A stretch of 64,000 bases of DNA from JAHFUS01 sp035689115 (lineage in GTDB: Bacteria > Actinomycetota > Acidimicrobiia > Acidimicrobiales > GCA-2861595), in assembly GCA_035689115.1 (NCBI GenBank), contig DASSMA010000043.1, positions 1 through 64,000 on the forward strand. The letters run 5' to 3'. The notes below the pieces were generated by a model. It did no database searches. It saw only the letters and a program-made list of their open reading frames with translations, and was not told the DNA's origin. Position 1 is the first letter of the stretch, and each line of letters begins with the position of its first letter. Below are positions 44,323 through 53,546 of the stretch, piece after piece. The position numbers were made by a program, and so were the translations under genes.

Positions 44323-45039
44323 GTGGGCGCTGCGAACTCGGACGTCATCCGGTGGGGTCGGGAACGGCTCCGCACAGGGCCTTGGCGCGGCGAGAAGGAG
44401 ATCGCCTACCTGAGCCCGATCCCCGACGCCCCGCTGCCGTCGGCCGTCTTCGTCCGCCGCTGCCTCGACCAGCTGGCCGAGCGGGGCTTCCAGCAGGTGA
44501 TCACCTCGGCCCTGTCGCCGGCCGAGCAGGCCGGCTTCCTCGGTGCCGGCTTCGAGGTCCACGAGCGCCTCCACCTGCTGGAGCACGACCTCCGGGAGGT
44601 CCCCAGAGCCGACACCTCGGCGCTGCGCCGGGCCACGCGCGAGGACCACCCGGCCGTCCTCGAGGTGGACGGGAGGGCGTTCCCGCCCTTCTGGCGCATC
44701 GACGAGAACAGCCTCAACGAGGCTATCGGGGCCACGCCGGCCACCCGCTTCCGCGTCGCCCTCGGCGACGGCGGGGCGGTGGTGGGCTACGCCGTCACCG
44801 GGCGGGCCGCCCGCCGGGGCTTCCTCCAGCGGCTGGCCGTCGACCCGGGCGTCCAGCGCCACGGTCTGGGCCGCGCCATGTGCGTCGACGCACTGCGCTG
44901 GCTGCGCCGCTGGCGGGTGGACCGGGCGGTGGTGAACACCCAGATGGGCAACGAGGCCGCTCTGGCGCTCTACGAGAGCCTCGGGTTCCGGCGGGAGGCC
45001 TCCGGCCTCTCGGTCCTCAGCGCCGCCATCTCGCCATGA
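44323..45039 (+). CDS. GNAT family acetyltransferase
   Basis: 238 residues from GTG 44323. The N-terminal half is a weak GNAT-like module; the C-terminal half is clear: RRATREDHPAVLEVDGRAFPPFWRID, LQRLAVDPGVQRHGLGRAMC and NTQMGNEAALALYESLGFRRE. The last motif is close to RimI and ribosomal or amino-group acetyltransferases. It overlaps the DUF6049 gene by ATGA, so it is part of the murJ operon. Confidence 0.85.
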   Translation: MGAANSDVIRWGRERLRTGPWRGEKEIAYLSPIPDAPLPSAVFVRRCLDQLAERGFQQVITSALSPAEQAGFLGAGFEVHERLHLLEHDLREVPRADTSALRRATREDHPAVLEVDGRAFPPFWRIDENSLNEAIGATPATRFRVALGDGGAVVGYAVTGRAARRGFLQRLAVDPGVQRHGLGRAMCVDALRWLRRWRVDRAVVNTQMGNEAALALYESLGFRREASGLSVLSAAISP

Positions 45040-47006
45040 GCGCGCCACGCCGGCTGGCGCTGGCGGCGGCGGCCCTCGCCCTCCTGGCCGGGCTGCCGTG
45101 GGTACCGGCCTCGGCCCAGCAGGCGGGGAGCATCATCCGCCTGGCGTCGCAGACGTCGTGGGTGGCGCCGGGCGACGAGCTGGTGCTGCGCCTGGTGGTC
45201 TCCACCTCGGAGGCGCCTTCCGACGTGGAGCTGGCGGTGGCCGTCTACAAGCGTGTGGCCAACCGGTCGGAGTTCAACCGCACGCTCACCGACGGCCCCC
45301 GCGGGATCCCCGTGGCCACGGTGCCGTCCACCAAGCTGTCCGACCTGGCCACCGACGCCGCCGGGGCGGTGGTGATCCGCCTCCCGACCCAGGATCCGTC
45401 CCAACCCACCGACCCGGGCCGCATCAGGCTGGGCGCCGACGGCGTCTACCCGGTGCGGGTCGAGCTACGGGAGTCGGGCGGCGGCAAGACCCTGGCCAGC
45501 CTCGTCAGCCACCTCGTCTACACCCGGCCCCCCCAGCCCGGCGGCTACCCCCTGAAGGTGGCGCTCGTCCTGCCGGTCGCGGCCGCACCGGCCCTGCGGC
45601 CCGACGGCCGCCGGGTCCTTCCCGCCCGCGAGTCCGGCGCCCTCGGGGCCCTGGCCCACTCCCTCCAGGCCTACCCGAACGTGGGCCTCACCCTGCTGCC
45701 CACGCCCGAGACGCTGGTCACCCTGGCGGGCAGCGACCGCCCCGAGGACCACGACACCCTCGCCGCCCTCGCCGCCAGCACCGCCGGCCGCCAGATCGCC
45801 GGTTCCACCTACGTGCCGGTCACGCTGGCGTCGTTCGCGGCGTCCGGGCTGGCGTCGGAGGCCGCCACCCAGCTCGACCGCGGCAGCGGGGTGATCGAGC
45901 AGTACCTCGGCACCAGGGCGGACGCCCGCACCTGGGTGGCCGACGACGGCATCGACGAGAAGGCCCTCCAGCTCCTGCGCCAGCAGCAGGTCGACCGCCT
46001 GGTGCTGCCCGAGGCCGACCTCCTGCCCGTCGACACGCGCATCACCCTCGCCCAGCCCTTCGAGCTCGACGTCCGGGGTGTCCGCCGTCCCGAGGCGGTG
46101 GCGGCCGACCGCGACATGACCCGGCACTTCGCCCCCGCCGCCGACCCGGTGCTGGCCGCCCACCGGATGCTGGCCGACCTGAGCGTGGTGTACCAGGACC
46201 TCCCCGGCCGGCCGCGGGCGGTGGTGGTGCTCCCGCCCCGCTCCTGGCTGGCCGACCGGTTCTTCCTCGACTCGCTGCTCGGCGGCCTCTCCACCGCCAC
46301 CATCCTCACCGGCTCCACGCTCGACGACGCCTTCTCGGTGGCCGCCGCCACCGCCGGCGGCGGGGCGCCCCTGGTGCGCCGGCTGGCGCCCGCTGCCGCT
46401 CCGCCCCCCCTGCCTGCCGGCGCCATCCGGGCCGCCCGGGCGCATCTCTTGGGCTTCGCCAGCATGCTGGCGCCGGACAACGCCCTCGACGACCGCATGG
46501 AGCAGCTCCTCCTGTTGTCGGAGGGCACCGGGCTGAAGCCGGCGCGCCGGCAGGAGTACCTGAACGCCCTGAACTCCCGCGTGCGCACCCAGACCTCGGC
46601 CGTCCTGGTGCCCAACCACAGCTCGATCACCCTCACCGCCCGCACCGGCGTGATCCCTGTCACCGTGCTCTCGAAAACGGGGTACCCCCTCAAGGTGCAG
46701 ATCCGTGTCACCAGCGACAAGCTCGACTTCCCGAAGGGCTCGATCCGCAGCGTGGACCTCACCCGGCGGAGCACCACCGAGCGGTTCCCCGTGCGGGCCC
46801 GCACGTCGGGCTCCTTCCCCCTCCGGGTCACCCTGCTCTCGCCCGACGGCGACCTGCGGCTGGGGGCCAGCCGGTTCACCGTACGGTCGACCGCCGCGTC
46901 GGGCGTCGGCGTGGTGCTGTCGGTCGGCGCCGGCGCCTTCCTGGTCGTCTGGTGGGGACGCCACCTGGCGCGGGGACGCCGGAACCGCCGGCTGGTCCCC
47001 GCGTGA
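45036..47006 (+). CDS. DUF6049 family exported protein
   Basis: 656 residues. Signal peptide (LALAAAALALLAGLPWVPASAQ), a large extracellular beta/alpha region, and a C-terminal membrane helix (GVGVVLSVGAGAFLVVWWG) followed by RHLARGRRNRR inside. Corresponds in order and topology to Rv3909 of M. tuberculosis, the partner upstream of MurJ. Overlaps genes on both sides by ATGA and GTGA. Likely acts with the lipid II flippase; its biochemical role is unknown. Confidence 0.85.
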   Translation: MSAPRRLALAAAALALLAGLPWVPASAQQAGSIIRLASQTSWVAPGDELVLRLVVSTSEAPSDVELAVAVYKRVANRSEFNRTLTDGPRGIPVATVPSTKLSDLATDAAGAVVIRLPTQDPSQPTDPGRIRLGADGVYPVRVELRESGGGKTLASLVSHLVYTRPPQPGGYPLKVALVLPVAAAPALRPDGRRVLPARESGALGALAHSLQAYPNVGLTLLPTPETLVTLAGSDRPEDHDTLAALAASTAGRQIAGSTYVPVTLASFAASGLASEAATQLDRGSGVIEQYLGTRADARTWVADDGIDEKALQLLRQQQVDRLVLPEADLLPVDTRITLAQPFELDVRGVRRPEAVAADRDMTRHFAPAADPVLAAHRMLADLSVVYQDLPGRPRAVVVLPPRSWLADRFFLDSLLGGLSTATILTGSTLDDAFSVAAATAGGGAPLVRRLAPAAAPPPLPAGAIRAARAHLLGFASMLAPDNALDDRMEQLLLLSEGTGLKPARRQEYLNALNSRVRTQTSAVLVPNHSSITLTARTGVIPVTVLSKTGYPLKVQIRVTSDKLDFPKGSIRSVDLTRRSTTERFPVRARTSGSFPLRVTLLSPDGDLRLGASRFTVRSTAASGVGVVLSVGAGAFLVVWWGRHLARGRRNRRLVPA

Positions 47007-48628
47007 GGAGGACGGCCACGCCCGTCCGCGACGGCGGCGAACCGAGCCCCCCGGAGGGCGGCCACCCGCCCGTCGCCCGCAGCACGGCGGTCATGGCGGG
47101 GGGGACGCTGCTGTCGCGCGTCACGGGGTTCGGGCGCCTGGCCGCCCTGGCCTACGCGGTCGGGTTCACCCGGCTCACCGACAGCTACAACCTGGCCAAC
47201 GTCACGCCCAACATCGTGTACGAGCTGGTGCTAGGCGGGGTCCTGTCGGCCACCCTGGTGCCGGTCTTCGTGGACCGGGCGACCCGCGACCAGGACGACG
47301 ACGAGGCGTGGCGCTCGATCTCGGCGGTGATCAGCGCGGCCGCCGTGCTGCTGGTGGCCGTGACGGCGATCTTCTTCGTGCTGGCCCCGGTCCTGATCCA
47401 GCTCTACACCGTGGGCAGCCACGGCTCCTCGGTGGCGCAGGAGCGGGCGGTGGCCACCAGCTTCCTGCGCTTCTTCGCCCCCCAGGTCGCGTTCTACGGG
47501 TTGGTCACGATCGTGACCGCGGTCCTCCAGGCCCGCCGGCGCTTCGCCGCCCCGATGTTCGCACCGGTGCTCAACAACCTGATCGTCATCGGCGTCCTGC
47601 TGGCCATCCCCCACGTCGTGCACGACGTGTCGCTCGACGGGTTCAGCCACGACACCGGCGCGCGCCTCCTCCTCGGGCTCGGCACCACGGCCGGCGTGGC
47701 CGCCATGGCCCTCGCCCTCCTGCCGCCGTTGAAGCGCTCGGGCGCCCGCATCCGCTGGGTCTGGGACCCGCGCAACGAGGCGGTGCGCACCATCGTGCGG
47801 CTGTCCGGGTGGACGTTCGGCTTCGTGGCCGCCAACCAGGTGGCCCTGCTCCTGGTGCTCGTCCTCGCCAACCGCCACTCCGGCGACGTGGCCGCCTACC
47901 AGGCGGCCCAGGTGTTCTTCCTGCTGCCCCACGGCGTGTTCGCGGTGTCGGTGATGACCGCCCTCCAGCCCGAGCTGGCCGAGCGGTGGTCGGCCGGCGG
48001 GGTCGTCGCCTTCGGCCGGCGGGTGAGCTCGGGCCTGCGCACTATCGCCGTCGTCGTGATCCCCGCCTCGGTCGGCTACCTCTGCCTGGCCCGCCCGCTG
48101 GTGTCGGTGGCCCTCGAGCACGGGGCGCTGGCCTCCGCCTCGGCCGACACCACCGCCGGCGTGCTGGCCTGCCTCGCCGTGGGACTACCCGGCTTCAGCT
48201 CCTACCTGTTCCTCACCCGCGCCTACCAGGCCATGCAGGACACCCGGTCGGTGTTCTGGCTCTACCTCCTCGAGAACGGGCTCAACGTGGTGCTGGCCGT
48301 CCTCCTCTACCCTGTGCTCGGCGTGCAGGGTCTGGGGCTCGCCTATGGGCTCGCCTACATGGGTGCGGCGGTGGTCGCACTCATTCTTCTTCAGCGAAGG
48401 ACGGGAACGGTCGACATACATGGCGTGGTCCGCGCCTGGGTCCGCATCGGGTTCGCCAGTGCCGTGATGGCGGCAGTGGTCCTGGCCCTCGCGGCCGTCG
48501 TGCAGCCCGCGCTCCCACGAGCCGCCTCCGGCGTCGCCGCCGGCGTCGCCGTGTACGTGCTGGTGGCCAGGCGGCTCGGCATCCACGAGGTCTCGAACGT
48601 GTTGCGGATGCGGAGGCGAACGCCGTGA
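47003..48628 (+). CDS. murJ: lipid II flippase MurJ (MviN)
   Basis: 541 residues, about 14 membrane helices, from GTG 47003 (overlap with DUF6049). The start STAVMAGGTLLSRVTGFGRLAALAYAVG, the VLQARRRFAAPMFAPVLNNL helix and SSYLFLTRAYQAMQDTRSVFWLYLLENGLNV are family hallmarks. Flips lipid II across the membrane. Unlike mycobacterial MviN, it stops after the membrane part and carries no pseudokinase or extracellular domain; a separate kinase gene lies at 51404. Confidence 0.95.
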   Translation: MRRTATPVRDGGEPSPPEGGHPPVARSTAVMAGGTLLSRVTGFGRLAALAYAVGFTRLTDSYNLANVTPNIVYELVLGGVLSATLVPVFVDRATRDQDDDEAWRSISAVISAAAVLLVAVTAIFFVLAPVLIQLYTVGSHGSSVAQERAVATSFLRFFAPQVAFYGLVTIVTAVLQARRRFAAPMFAPVLNNLIVIGVLLAIPHVVHDVSLDGFSHDTGARLLLGLGTTAGVAAMALALLPPLKRSGARIRWVWDPRNEAVRTIVRLSGWTFGFVAANQVALLLVLVLANRHSGDVAAYQAAQVFFLLPHGVFAVSVMTALQPELAERWSAGGVVAFGRRVSSGLRTIAVVVIPASVGYLCLARPLVSVALEHGALASASADTTAGVLACLAVGLPGFSSYLFLTRAYQAMQDTRSVFWLYLLENGLNVVLAVLLYPVLGVQGLGLAYGLAYMGAAVVALILLQRRTGTVDIHGVVRAWVRIGFASAVMAAVVLALAAVVQPALPRAASGVAAGVAVYVLVARRLGIHEVSNVLRMRRRTP

Positions 48629-48978
48629 TTACCGGCTGGCTCACCAAGATCGTCATCAGTATCGTCCTCGCCGGCGTCATCGTCGCCGAGGTGCTGTCCC
48701 CCCTGGTGACCAGGGCCCAGATCGACGGGGTGGCCCACGACGCGGCGAACAATGCGGCCATCGACCTGCTCGATCACAACGACGCGGAGCGGGCGAGGGA
48801 GGTCGCCCAGGAGATCGCCGACGACAACCACGTGTTCCTCAAGGCGTTCACCATCGACAACCGCGGCGTGGTGGTGACGGTCGAAAAAGAGGCATGGTCG
48901 CTCGGGGCGAAGAAATGGGACAAGATAAAGAACCGGTACGACGTGAAGGTGACTGCGACAGCTCGCGGAAAGAGGTAA
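48625..48978 (+). CDS. small membrane-anchored protein downstream of murJ
   Basis: 117 residues from GTG 48625, overlapping the murJ stop. One N-terminal helix (LTKIVISIVLAGVIVAEVLSPLV), then a helical and beta soluble part (AIDLLDHNDAERAREVAQEIADDNHVFLKAFTID). Base composition is less GC-biased near its end (AAAGAGG, GATAAAG). No family recognised. Coupled to murJ and followed four bases later by degV. Confidence 0.7.
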   Translation: MITGWLTKIVISIVLAGVIVAEVLSPLVTRAQIDGVAHDAANNAAIDLLDHNDAERAREVAQEIADDNHVFLKAFTIDNRGVVVTVEKEAWSLGAKKWDKIKNRYDVKVTATARGKR

Positions 48979-48981
48979 ATC

Positions 48982-49812
48982 GTGGGGAAGGTCCATGTGG
49001 TAGCCGACACGGCCTCGGACCTCCCCGCCACTCTCGCTGAAATGCACGGGATCGACCTCGTGCCCCTCACCGTCCGCTTCGGCGAGCAGGAGTTCGCCGA
49101 CCTCTCCCCCGCCGACTTCTGGACCCGCCTGGCCACGTCGAGCGAACTGCCCCAGACAGCCGCCCCCGCGCCCGGGTTGTTCGAGCAGGCCTACCGCCGG
49201 GCGGCCGCCGCCGGGGCCGACGGCGTGGTGTGCGTCACCATCTCCTCCAAGCTGTCGGCCACCTACGAGGCCGCCGTCATGGCCGCCAAGGCGGTGGACG
49301 GCACCATCCCGGTGCGGGTGGTCGACTCCCGGGCGGTGAGCATGGCCGAGGGCACCGTCGCCGTCGTGGCCGCCGAGCTGGCCGAAGCCGGCAAGGGGCT
49401 CGACGACGTGGCCTCGGGGGCGGAGGCGGTCATCCCGCGGGTGCGCACCTTCGCCGCCCTGGACACGCTCGAGAACCTCCGCAAGGGCGGCCGGATCGGC
49501 GCCGCACAAGCCCTGATCGGTTCGATCCTGTCGATCAAGCCGATCATCCAGGTCGCCGACGGCAAGGTCGAGCCAGAGTCCAAGCAGCGCACGCGCGGCC
49601 GGTCGCTCACCTACCTGGCCGAGAAGGTGCGGGCGGCCGCCCCGGTCGAGCACCTCACGGTCATGCACGGCGGCGCGCCCGACGTCGACACGCTGATCGG
49701 CATGCTCTCCGACGTGTGCCCCCGTGACCAGATCGGCGTGGGCGACGTCGGCGCCGTCATCGGCACCCACGCCGGCCCGCGCGTCATCGGGGTGACGTTC
49801 ATCACCGGGTAA
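48982..49812 (+). CDS. DegV family fatty-acid-binding protein
   Basis: 276 residues from GTG 48982 (AGAGG upstream). The family start VHVVADTASDLPATLAEMHGIDLVPLTVRF, the ITISSKLSATYEAA-type loop (VCVTISSKLSATYEAA), and DTLENLRKGGRIGAAQALIGSILSIKPII are hallmarks. Binds a fatty acid; in Gram-positives such proteins present acyl chains to the Fak kinase. No FakA is in the window. Confidence 0.93.
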   Translation: MGKVHVVADTASDLPATLAEMHGIDLVPLTVRFGEQEFADLSPADFWTRLATSSELPQTAAPAPGLFEQAYRRAAAAGADGVVCVTISSKLSATYEAAVMAAKAVDGTIPVRVVDSRAVSMAEGTVAVVAAELAEAGKGLDDVASGAEAVIPRVRTFAALDTLENLRKGGRIGAAQALIGSILSIKPIIQVADGKVEPESKQRTRGRSLTYLAEKVRAAAPVEHLTVMHGGAPDVDTLIGMLSDVCPRDQIGVGDVGAVIGTHAGPRVIGVTFITG

Positions 49813-49815
49813 GGC

Positions 49816-51327
49816 CTAGCGACCCGCCGGCTTGGCCGCGTACATGCGGTCGTCGGCCTCGCGGAGCAGGGCCCGCACGTCGGCGCCCGGCCACCAGACC
49901 ACCCCACCAACGCTGGCCCCGACGGACACCTCGCCGCCCGGGCACCGCACGGGGGCCGCCACGGCGGAGCGGAGGGCGGCGCCCACGACCGCCAAGGCGT
50001 CCTCGTCGCCGACGCCGTCCACGATGACGGTGAACTCGTCGCCGTGCAGCCGGAACACCTCGTCCACGTCGCGGACGGCGTCCCGGAGGCGGGCCGCCAC
50101 CTCGCAGAGCAGCTGGTCGCCGGTGTCGTGGCCGAGCGTGTCGTTCACCGTCTTGAACCGGTCGAGGTCGACGAACAGCAGCCCGAACGGTCGCCCCCGG
50201 CGCGCCCTGCTCACGGCCAGGTCGAGGCGGGCCCGGAAGAAGCGCTCGTTGCCCAGGCCGGTGAGGTCGTCGGTGGTCGCCTGCTCCTGGAGCCGGGCCC
50301 GCAGCTCGGCGTTCTGGGCGGCGGTGGCGGAGATGGCCACCAGCGTCTCCAGGTCACGCGTCGGCTCCGGCTCCCCGCGCGTCGGCTCGTGGGGCGGCGG
50401 CTCGGCGACCAGGTAGGTCATGGGCCGGAAGACGGCAGGGAGGCGCACCGAGATGGCCGGCGGGGGCGGCGGGGCGGCGGCCAGCCGGACGGCGCCGCCG
50501 GTGAGGCGGGCGGCCGCCTCCACCATGCGCCGGATGACGACCGCCACGTCGTCGGGCTCCCCCGCCGAGCGGGCCACCCCGAGGAGGACCAGCTCGCGGC
50601 GTTTCTCCAGGTGCAGGGAGTCGGCGGCCAGCCCGACGAACGTCACCGCCGCCACCAGCACGGCGAGGAGCGGCAGCAGCCACGGGGTGGGGGCCAGCGC
50701 CGCCGCCAGGATCCCGATCGTCGCCGCCAGCCCGGTGTTGTACGCGAGGAGCGGCAGGGCACGGACGACGGCGTCGGGGCGCTGGCCGGCCAGCCGCATC
50801 GCCACACGGGTGAGGGCGAAGGAAACGGTGCCGTAGGCCAGGGCGGCCAGCAGCAGGCGCACGCTGCTGCGCTGGTCGCCCATGTCCAGCGGGCCGTTGG
50901 CGACGGCGATGGCGACGGTGCCGGACAGGGCGATGTTCGCCCACGCGAAGCAGCGCTTGTGCGAGCAGCCCCGCTGGAAGAGCGCGCACAGCAGGGCGGC
51001 GGCGGCCAGCGCCGTCAGGGCGTCCGCCGGTGCCAGCAGGGCGGCCCCGAAGACGATTCCGGTCTCCGCCAGGTCGAAGAAGCTGAGTACCCGTCCCCGC
51101 AGGGGCAGGCCGCCGGCCACGTCGAGGGCGACGAGCATGGCCACGGTGGCCAGCCAGTAGCCCCCCGGGGACGGCAGGCCGCCGAGGCCGGCGGCGGCGG
51201 CGGCCACCAGCCCGGCAACGGCTGTGCCGAGGGCCACGAAGGCGTCCAGCGAGGTGCTGGGCCGATGGCGGTGGGCGCGATCGGACGCCACGTTCAGCAG
51301 GGTGGCACCTCGTCGCCCGTTCACCAA
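49816..51327 (-). CDS. membrane diguanylate cyclase-like (GGDEF) protein
   Basis: 503 residues. N-terminal region of about seven to eight membrane helices, then a GAF-like or linker region with LEKRRELVLLGVA, and a C-terminal GGDEF domain: TTDDLTGLGNERFF, LLFVDLDRFKTVNDTLGHDTGD, and RLHGDEFTVIVDG. The signature reads HGDEF instead of GGDEF. No EAL domain. Likely makes cyclic di-GMP if the His is tolerated. Convergent with degV. Confidence 0.88.
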   Translation of the reverse strand: MVNGRRGATLLNVASDRAHRHRPSTSLDAFVALGTAVAGLVAAAAAGLGGLPSPGGYWLATVAMLVALDVAGGLPLRGRVLSFFDLAETGIVFGAALLAPADALTALAAAALLCALFQRGCSHKRCFAWANIALSGTVAIAVANGPLDMGDQRSSVRLLLAALAYGTVSFALTRVAMRLAGQRPDAVVRALPLLAYNTGLAATIGILAAALAPTPWLLPLLAVLVAAVTFVGLAADSLHLEKRRELVLLGVARSAGEPDDVAVVIRRMVEAAARLTGGAVRLAAAPPPPPAISVRLPAVFRPMTYLVAEPPPHEPTRGEPEPTRDLETLVAISATAAQNAELRARLQEQATTDDLTGLGNERFFRARLDLAVSRARRGRPFGLLFVDLDRFKTVNDTLGHDTGDQLLCEVAARLRDAVRDVDEVFRLHGDEFTVIVDGVGDEDALAVVGAALRSAVAAPVRCPGGEVSVGASVGGVVWWPGADVRALLREADDRMYAAKPAGR

Positions 51328-51403
51328 GGTCGCGGGGACCTCTACCGCGAAACGGCCCGCCGCTGGCTGGAACCCCCCGCCTCATGGGTACGCTCGCCTT
51401 GTC

Positions 51404-52909
51404 GTGCCCGACACCCTCCCCCTGGTCGACCGCGTCCTGGCAGGCCGCTACCGGCTGACCCGGCCGATCGCCCGGGGCGGCATGGCGGAGGTGTGGGAGG
51501 GGTACGACGAGGTCCTGGCCCGGCGCGTGGCCGTCAAGGTGCTGTACCCCCACCTGGCCGTCGACGAGGCGTTCAAGGCCCGGTTCCGGCTGGAGGCGCA
51601 GGCTGCCGCCCGCCTGGCCCACCCCGGGATCGTCGCCACCTACGACACCGGCTCCGATGGCGACCTGGCCTTCATCGTGATGGAGCTGGTCCGGGGCCGC
51701 ACCCTGCGCGACGCCATCGCCGAAGCGGGCCGGCTGCCCCCGGCGGTGGCCGTCCCGATCGCCGCCGAGGTCGCCGACGCCCTCGAGCACGCCCACCGTG
51801 AGGGGCTCGTCCACCGCGACGTGAAGCCGGCCAACATCCTGCTCGTGGAGCACGACGGCGCCACCGCCCCCGTGCTCGGCGTCAAGGTGGCCGACTTCGG
51901 CATCGCCAAGCTCCAGGCCGACTCCTCGGCCACCGCCGCCGACCTCACCAACCCCGGCGCCCTCGTCGGCACGGCCCGCTATCTCTCGCCCGAGCAGGTG
52001 CAGGGCCGTACCCCCGACGCCCGGTCCGACGTCTACGGCCTGGGCGTGGTGCTCTACGAGATGCTGTGCGGCACGCCGCCCTTCGCCGCCGACACCGAGC
52101 TGGCGACGGCCCTCCTGCACGTCCGCGAGGAGCCGCCCGCTCTCAGCAGCAACGACGGCGCCATCCCGCCGCCGCTGGAGGCCGTCGTCCTGCGGGCACT
52201 GGCCAAGGACCCGGCCGACCGCTACCCCACGGCCGCCGCCCTCCGGACCGCCCTCAACGACGTCGACCTGGAGCCCGACGACGCCGTCCCGCTCGTCGTG
52301 CGCGAGCCGACGCCGCCCTCCGGCGTCCCGGCGGTGGCGAGGCCGCCCCGCCGGCGCTGGGGCCCGCCGGCGGTGGTCGGCGTGCTGGCGCTCGTGGCCC
52401 TCGTCCTGGCCGTCCTCGCCTTCAGCCACGGGGGTGGGGGCGGGGGGCGGGCGACCCCCACCACGGCGGCAGCCGGCACACCGGTGCGCGTCGCCGCCGC
52501 CCATGGCTTCGACCCGCTGGGCGACGGATCGGAGAACGACGACCAGGCCCACCTGGTCACCGACGGCAACCCGACCACCACGTGGAACACCCAGCACTAC
52601 AACACCCGCGCCTTCGGCGGCCTCAAGCCGGGCGTGGGCCTGGTCCTCGAGCTGGCCGGCCCCGCCGATCTGGCGTCGCTGCACGTGGACTCCGCCACCG
52701 ACCAGTGGGCGGCGGCGGTCTACGTGGCGGACTCGCCGGCCTCGTCCCTCGCCGGCTGGGGCCAGCCCGTGGCCCAGGCCTCGGGCATCCGGGGGGACGC
52801 CGACTTCGACCTCGCCGGCCGGCGGGGGGCGGCCGTGCTGCTGTGGATCACCGACCCCGGCACCAGCAACCGGGCGGAGATCGGCGAGGTCTTGCTACGG
52901 CGGCGATGA
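51404..52909 (+). CDS. membrane Ser/Thr protein kinase with extracellular discoidin-like domain
   Basis: 501 residues from GTG 51404. Kinase domain 14-285: IARGGMAEVWEGYD, AVKVL, HRDVKPANILL, DFGIAKL and SPEQVQGRTPDARSDVYGLGVVLYEML; all catalytic residues are present. A Pro-rich linker, one membrane helix (PPAVVGVLALVALVLAVLAFS), then a 150-residue outer domain (DGSENDDQAHLVTDGNPTTTWNTQHYN) like F5/8 type C (discoidin) sandwiches. It has no PASTA repeats. Kinase-helix-sandwich is the layout fused to MurJ in mycobacteria. Confidence 0.9.
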   Translation: MPDTLPLVDRVLAGRYRLTRPIARGGMAEVWEGYDEVLARRVAVKVLYPHLAVDEAFKARFRLEAQAAARLAHPGIVATYDTGSDGDLAFIVMELVRGRTLRDAIAEAGRLPPAVAVPIAAEVADALEHAHREGLVHRDVKPANILLVEHDGATAPVLGVKVADFGIAKLQADSSATAADLTNPGALVGTARYLSPEQVQGRTPDARSDVYGLGVVLYEMLCGTPPFAADTELATALLHVREEPPALSSNDGAIPPPLEAVVLRALAKDPADRYPTAAALRTALNDVDLEPDDAVPLVVREPTPPSGVPAVARPPRRRWGPPAVVGVLALVALVLAVLAFSHGGGGGGRATPTTAAAGTPVRVAAAHGFDPLGDGSENDDQAHLVTDGNPTTTWNTQHYNTRAFGGLKPGVGLVLELAGPADLASLHVDSATDQWAAAVYVADSPASSLAGWGQPVAQASGIRGDADFDLAGRRGAAVLLWITDPGTSNRAEIGEVLLRRR

Positions 52910-52970
52910 CCCGGTCGGGCCCGCTCCCCGAGGACCTCCGCTACCGAGCCGATGGTCCTACGCTCCGAGC

Positions 52971-53546
52971 ATCGACACCGAGCGGGGCGACCGGGAGCTG
53001 GCTGACGCGGCGCAGGCCGGCGACCGGGTGGCGCTGGAGGTGCTCCTGCGCCGCCACGTCGACCGCCTGCACGCCCTCTGCCGGCGCATGCTCGGGTCCG
53101 ACGCCGACGCCGACGACGCGACCCAGGAGGGCCTGATGGCGGTTGCCCGGGCCCTGGCCGCCGGGCGCTTCGACGGGCGGTCCAGCTTCGGCACGTGGGC
53201 CTACCGGGTCACCGCCAACGCCTGCCTGGACGAGTTGCGCCGGCGGGGGCGCCGGCCGGCGCCGGTCGCCGACGAGGACCTGGAGCGGGCGGTCGCCGGC
53301 GCCGCCCCCGACGCCCTGGTGGCCGGCCGGGTCGACGTCGAGCGGGCCCTCGCCCGGCTCCCGCTCGAGTTCCGGGCGGCGGTGGTGCTGCGCGACCTGT
53401 GCGGCCTCGACTACGCCGAGATCGCCGAGGTTCTCGACATTCCGCCCGGCACGGTGCGGTCGCGCATCGCCCGCGGGCGGGCCGCCCTCGTACCCGTGCT
53501 CGGGAACCCGCCGCCGTCTGCCGATCGTCCAACCAGTCGCCCATGA
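52971..53546 (+). CDS. sigM: ECF sigma factor (SigM-like)
   Basis: 191 residues as drawn. Sigma region 2 (DRELADAAQAGDRVALEVLLRRH, ATQEGLMAVARALAAGRFDGRSSFGTWAYRVTAN) and region 4 (LPLEFRAAVVLRDLCGLDYAEIAEVLDIPPGTVRSRIARGR). The start is unclear: the first canonical codon is GTG 53028, which would cut into region 2; upstream in-frame residues IDTERGDRELADAA look native, and an ATC at 52971 begins them. Same order as SigM-RsmA-TrxB2 in mycobacteria. Overlaps the anti-sigma gene by ATGA. Confidence 0.88.
   Translation: MDTERGDRELADAAQAGDRVALEVLLRRHVDRLHALCRRMLGSDADADDATQEGLMAVARALAAGRFDGRSSFGTWAYRVTANACLDELRRRGRRPAPVADEDLERAVAGAAPDALVAGRVDVERALARLPLEFRAAVVLRDLCGLDYAEIAEVLDIPPGTVRSRIARGRAALVPVLGNPPPSADRPTSRP

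Noticed and set aside
53195..53543. An N-terminal extension of the anti-sigma gene back to 53195
   Set aside because: That part overlaps the sigma gene in another phase and has no family similarity; ATG 53543 overlaps the sigma stop as expected for a coupled pair.
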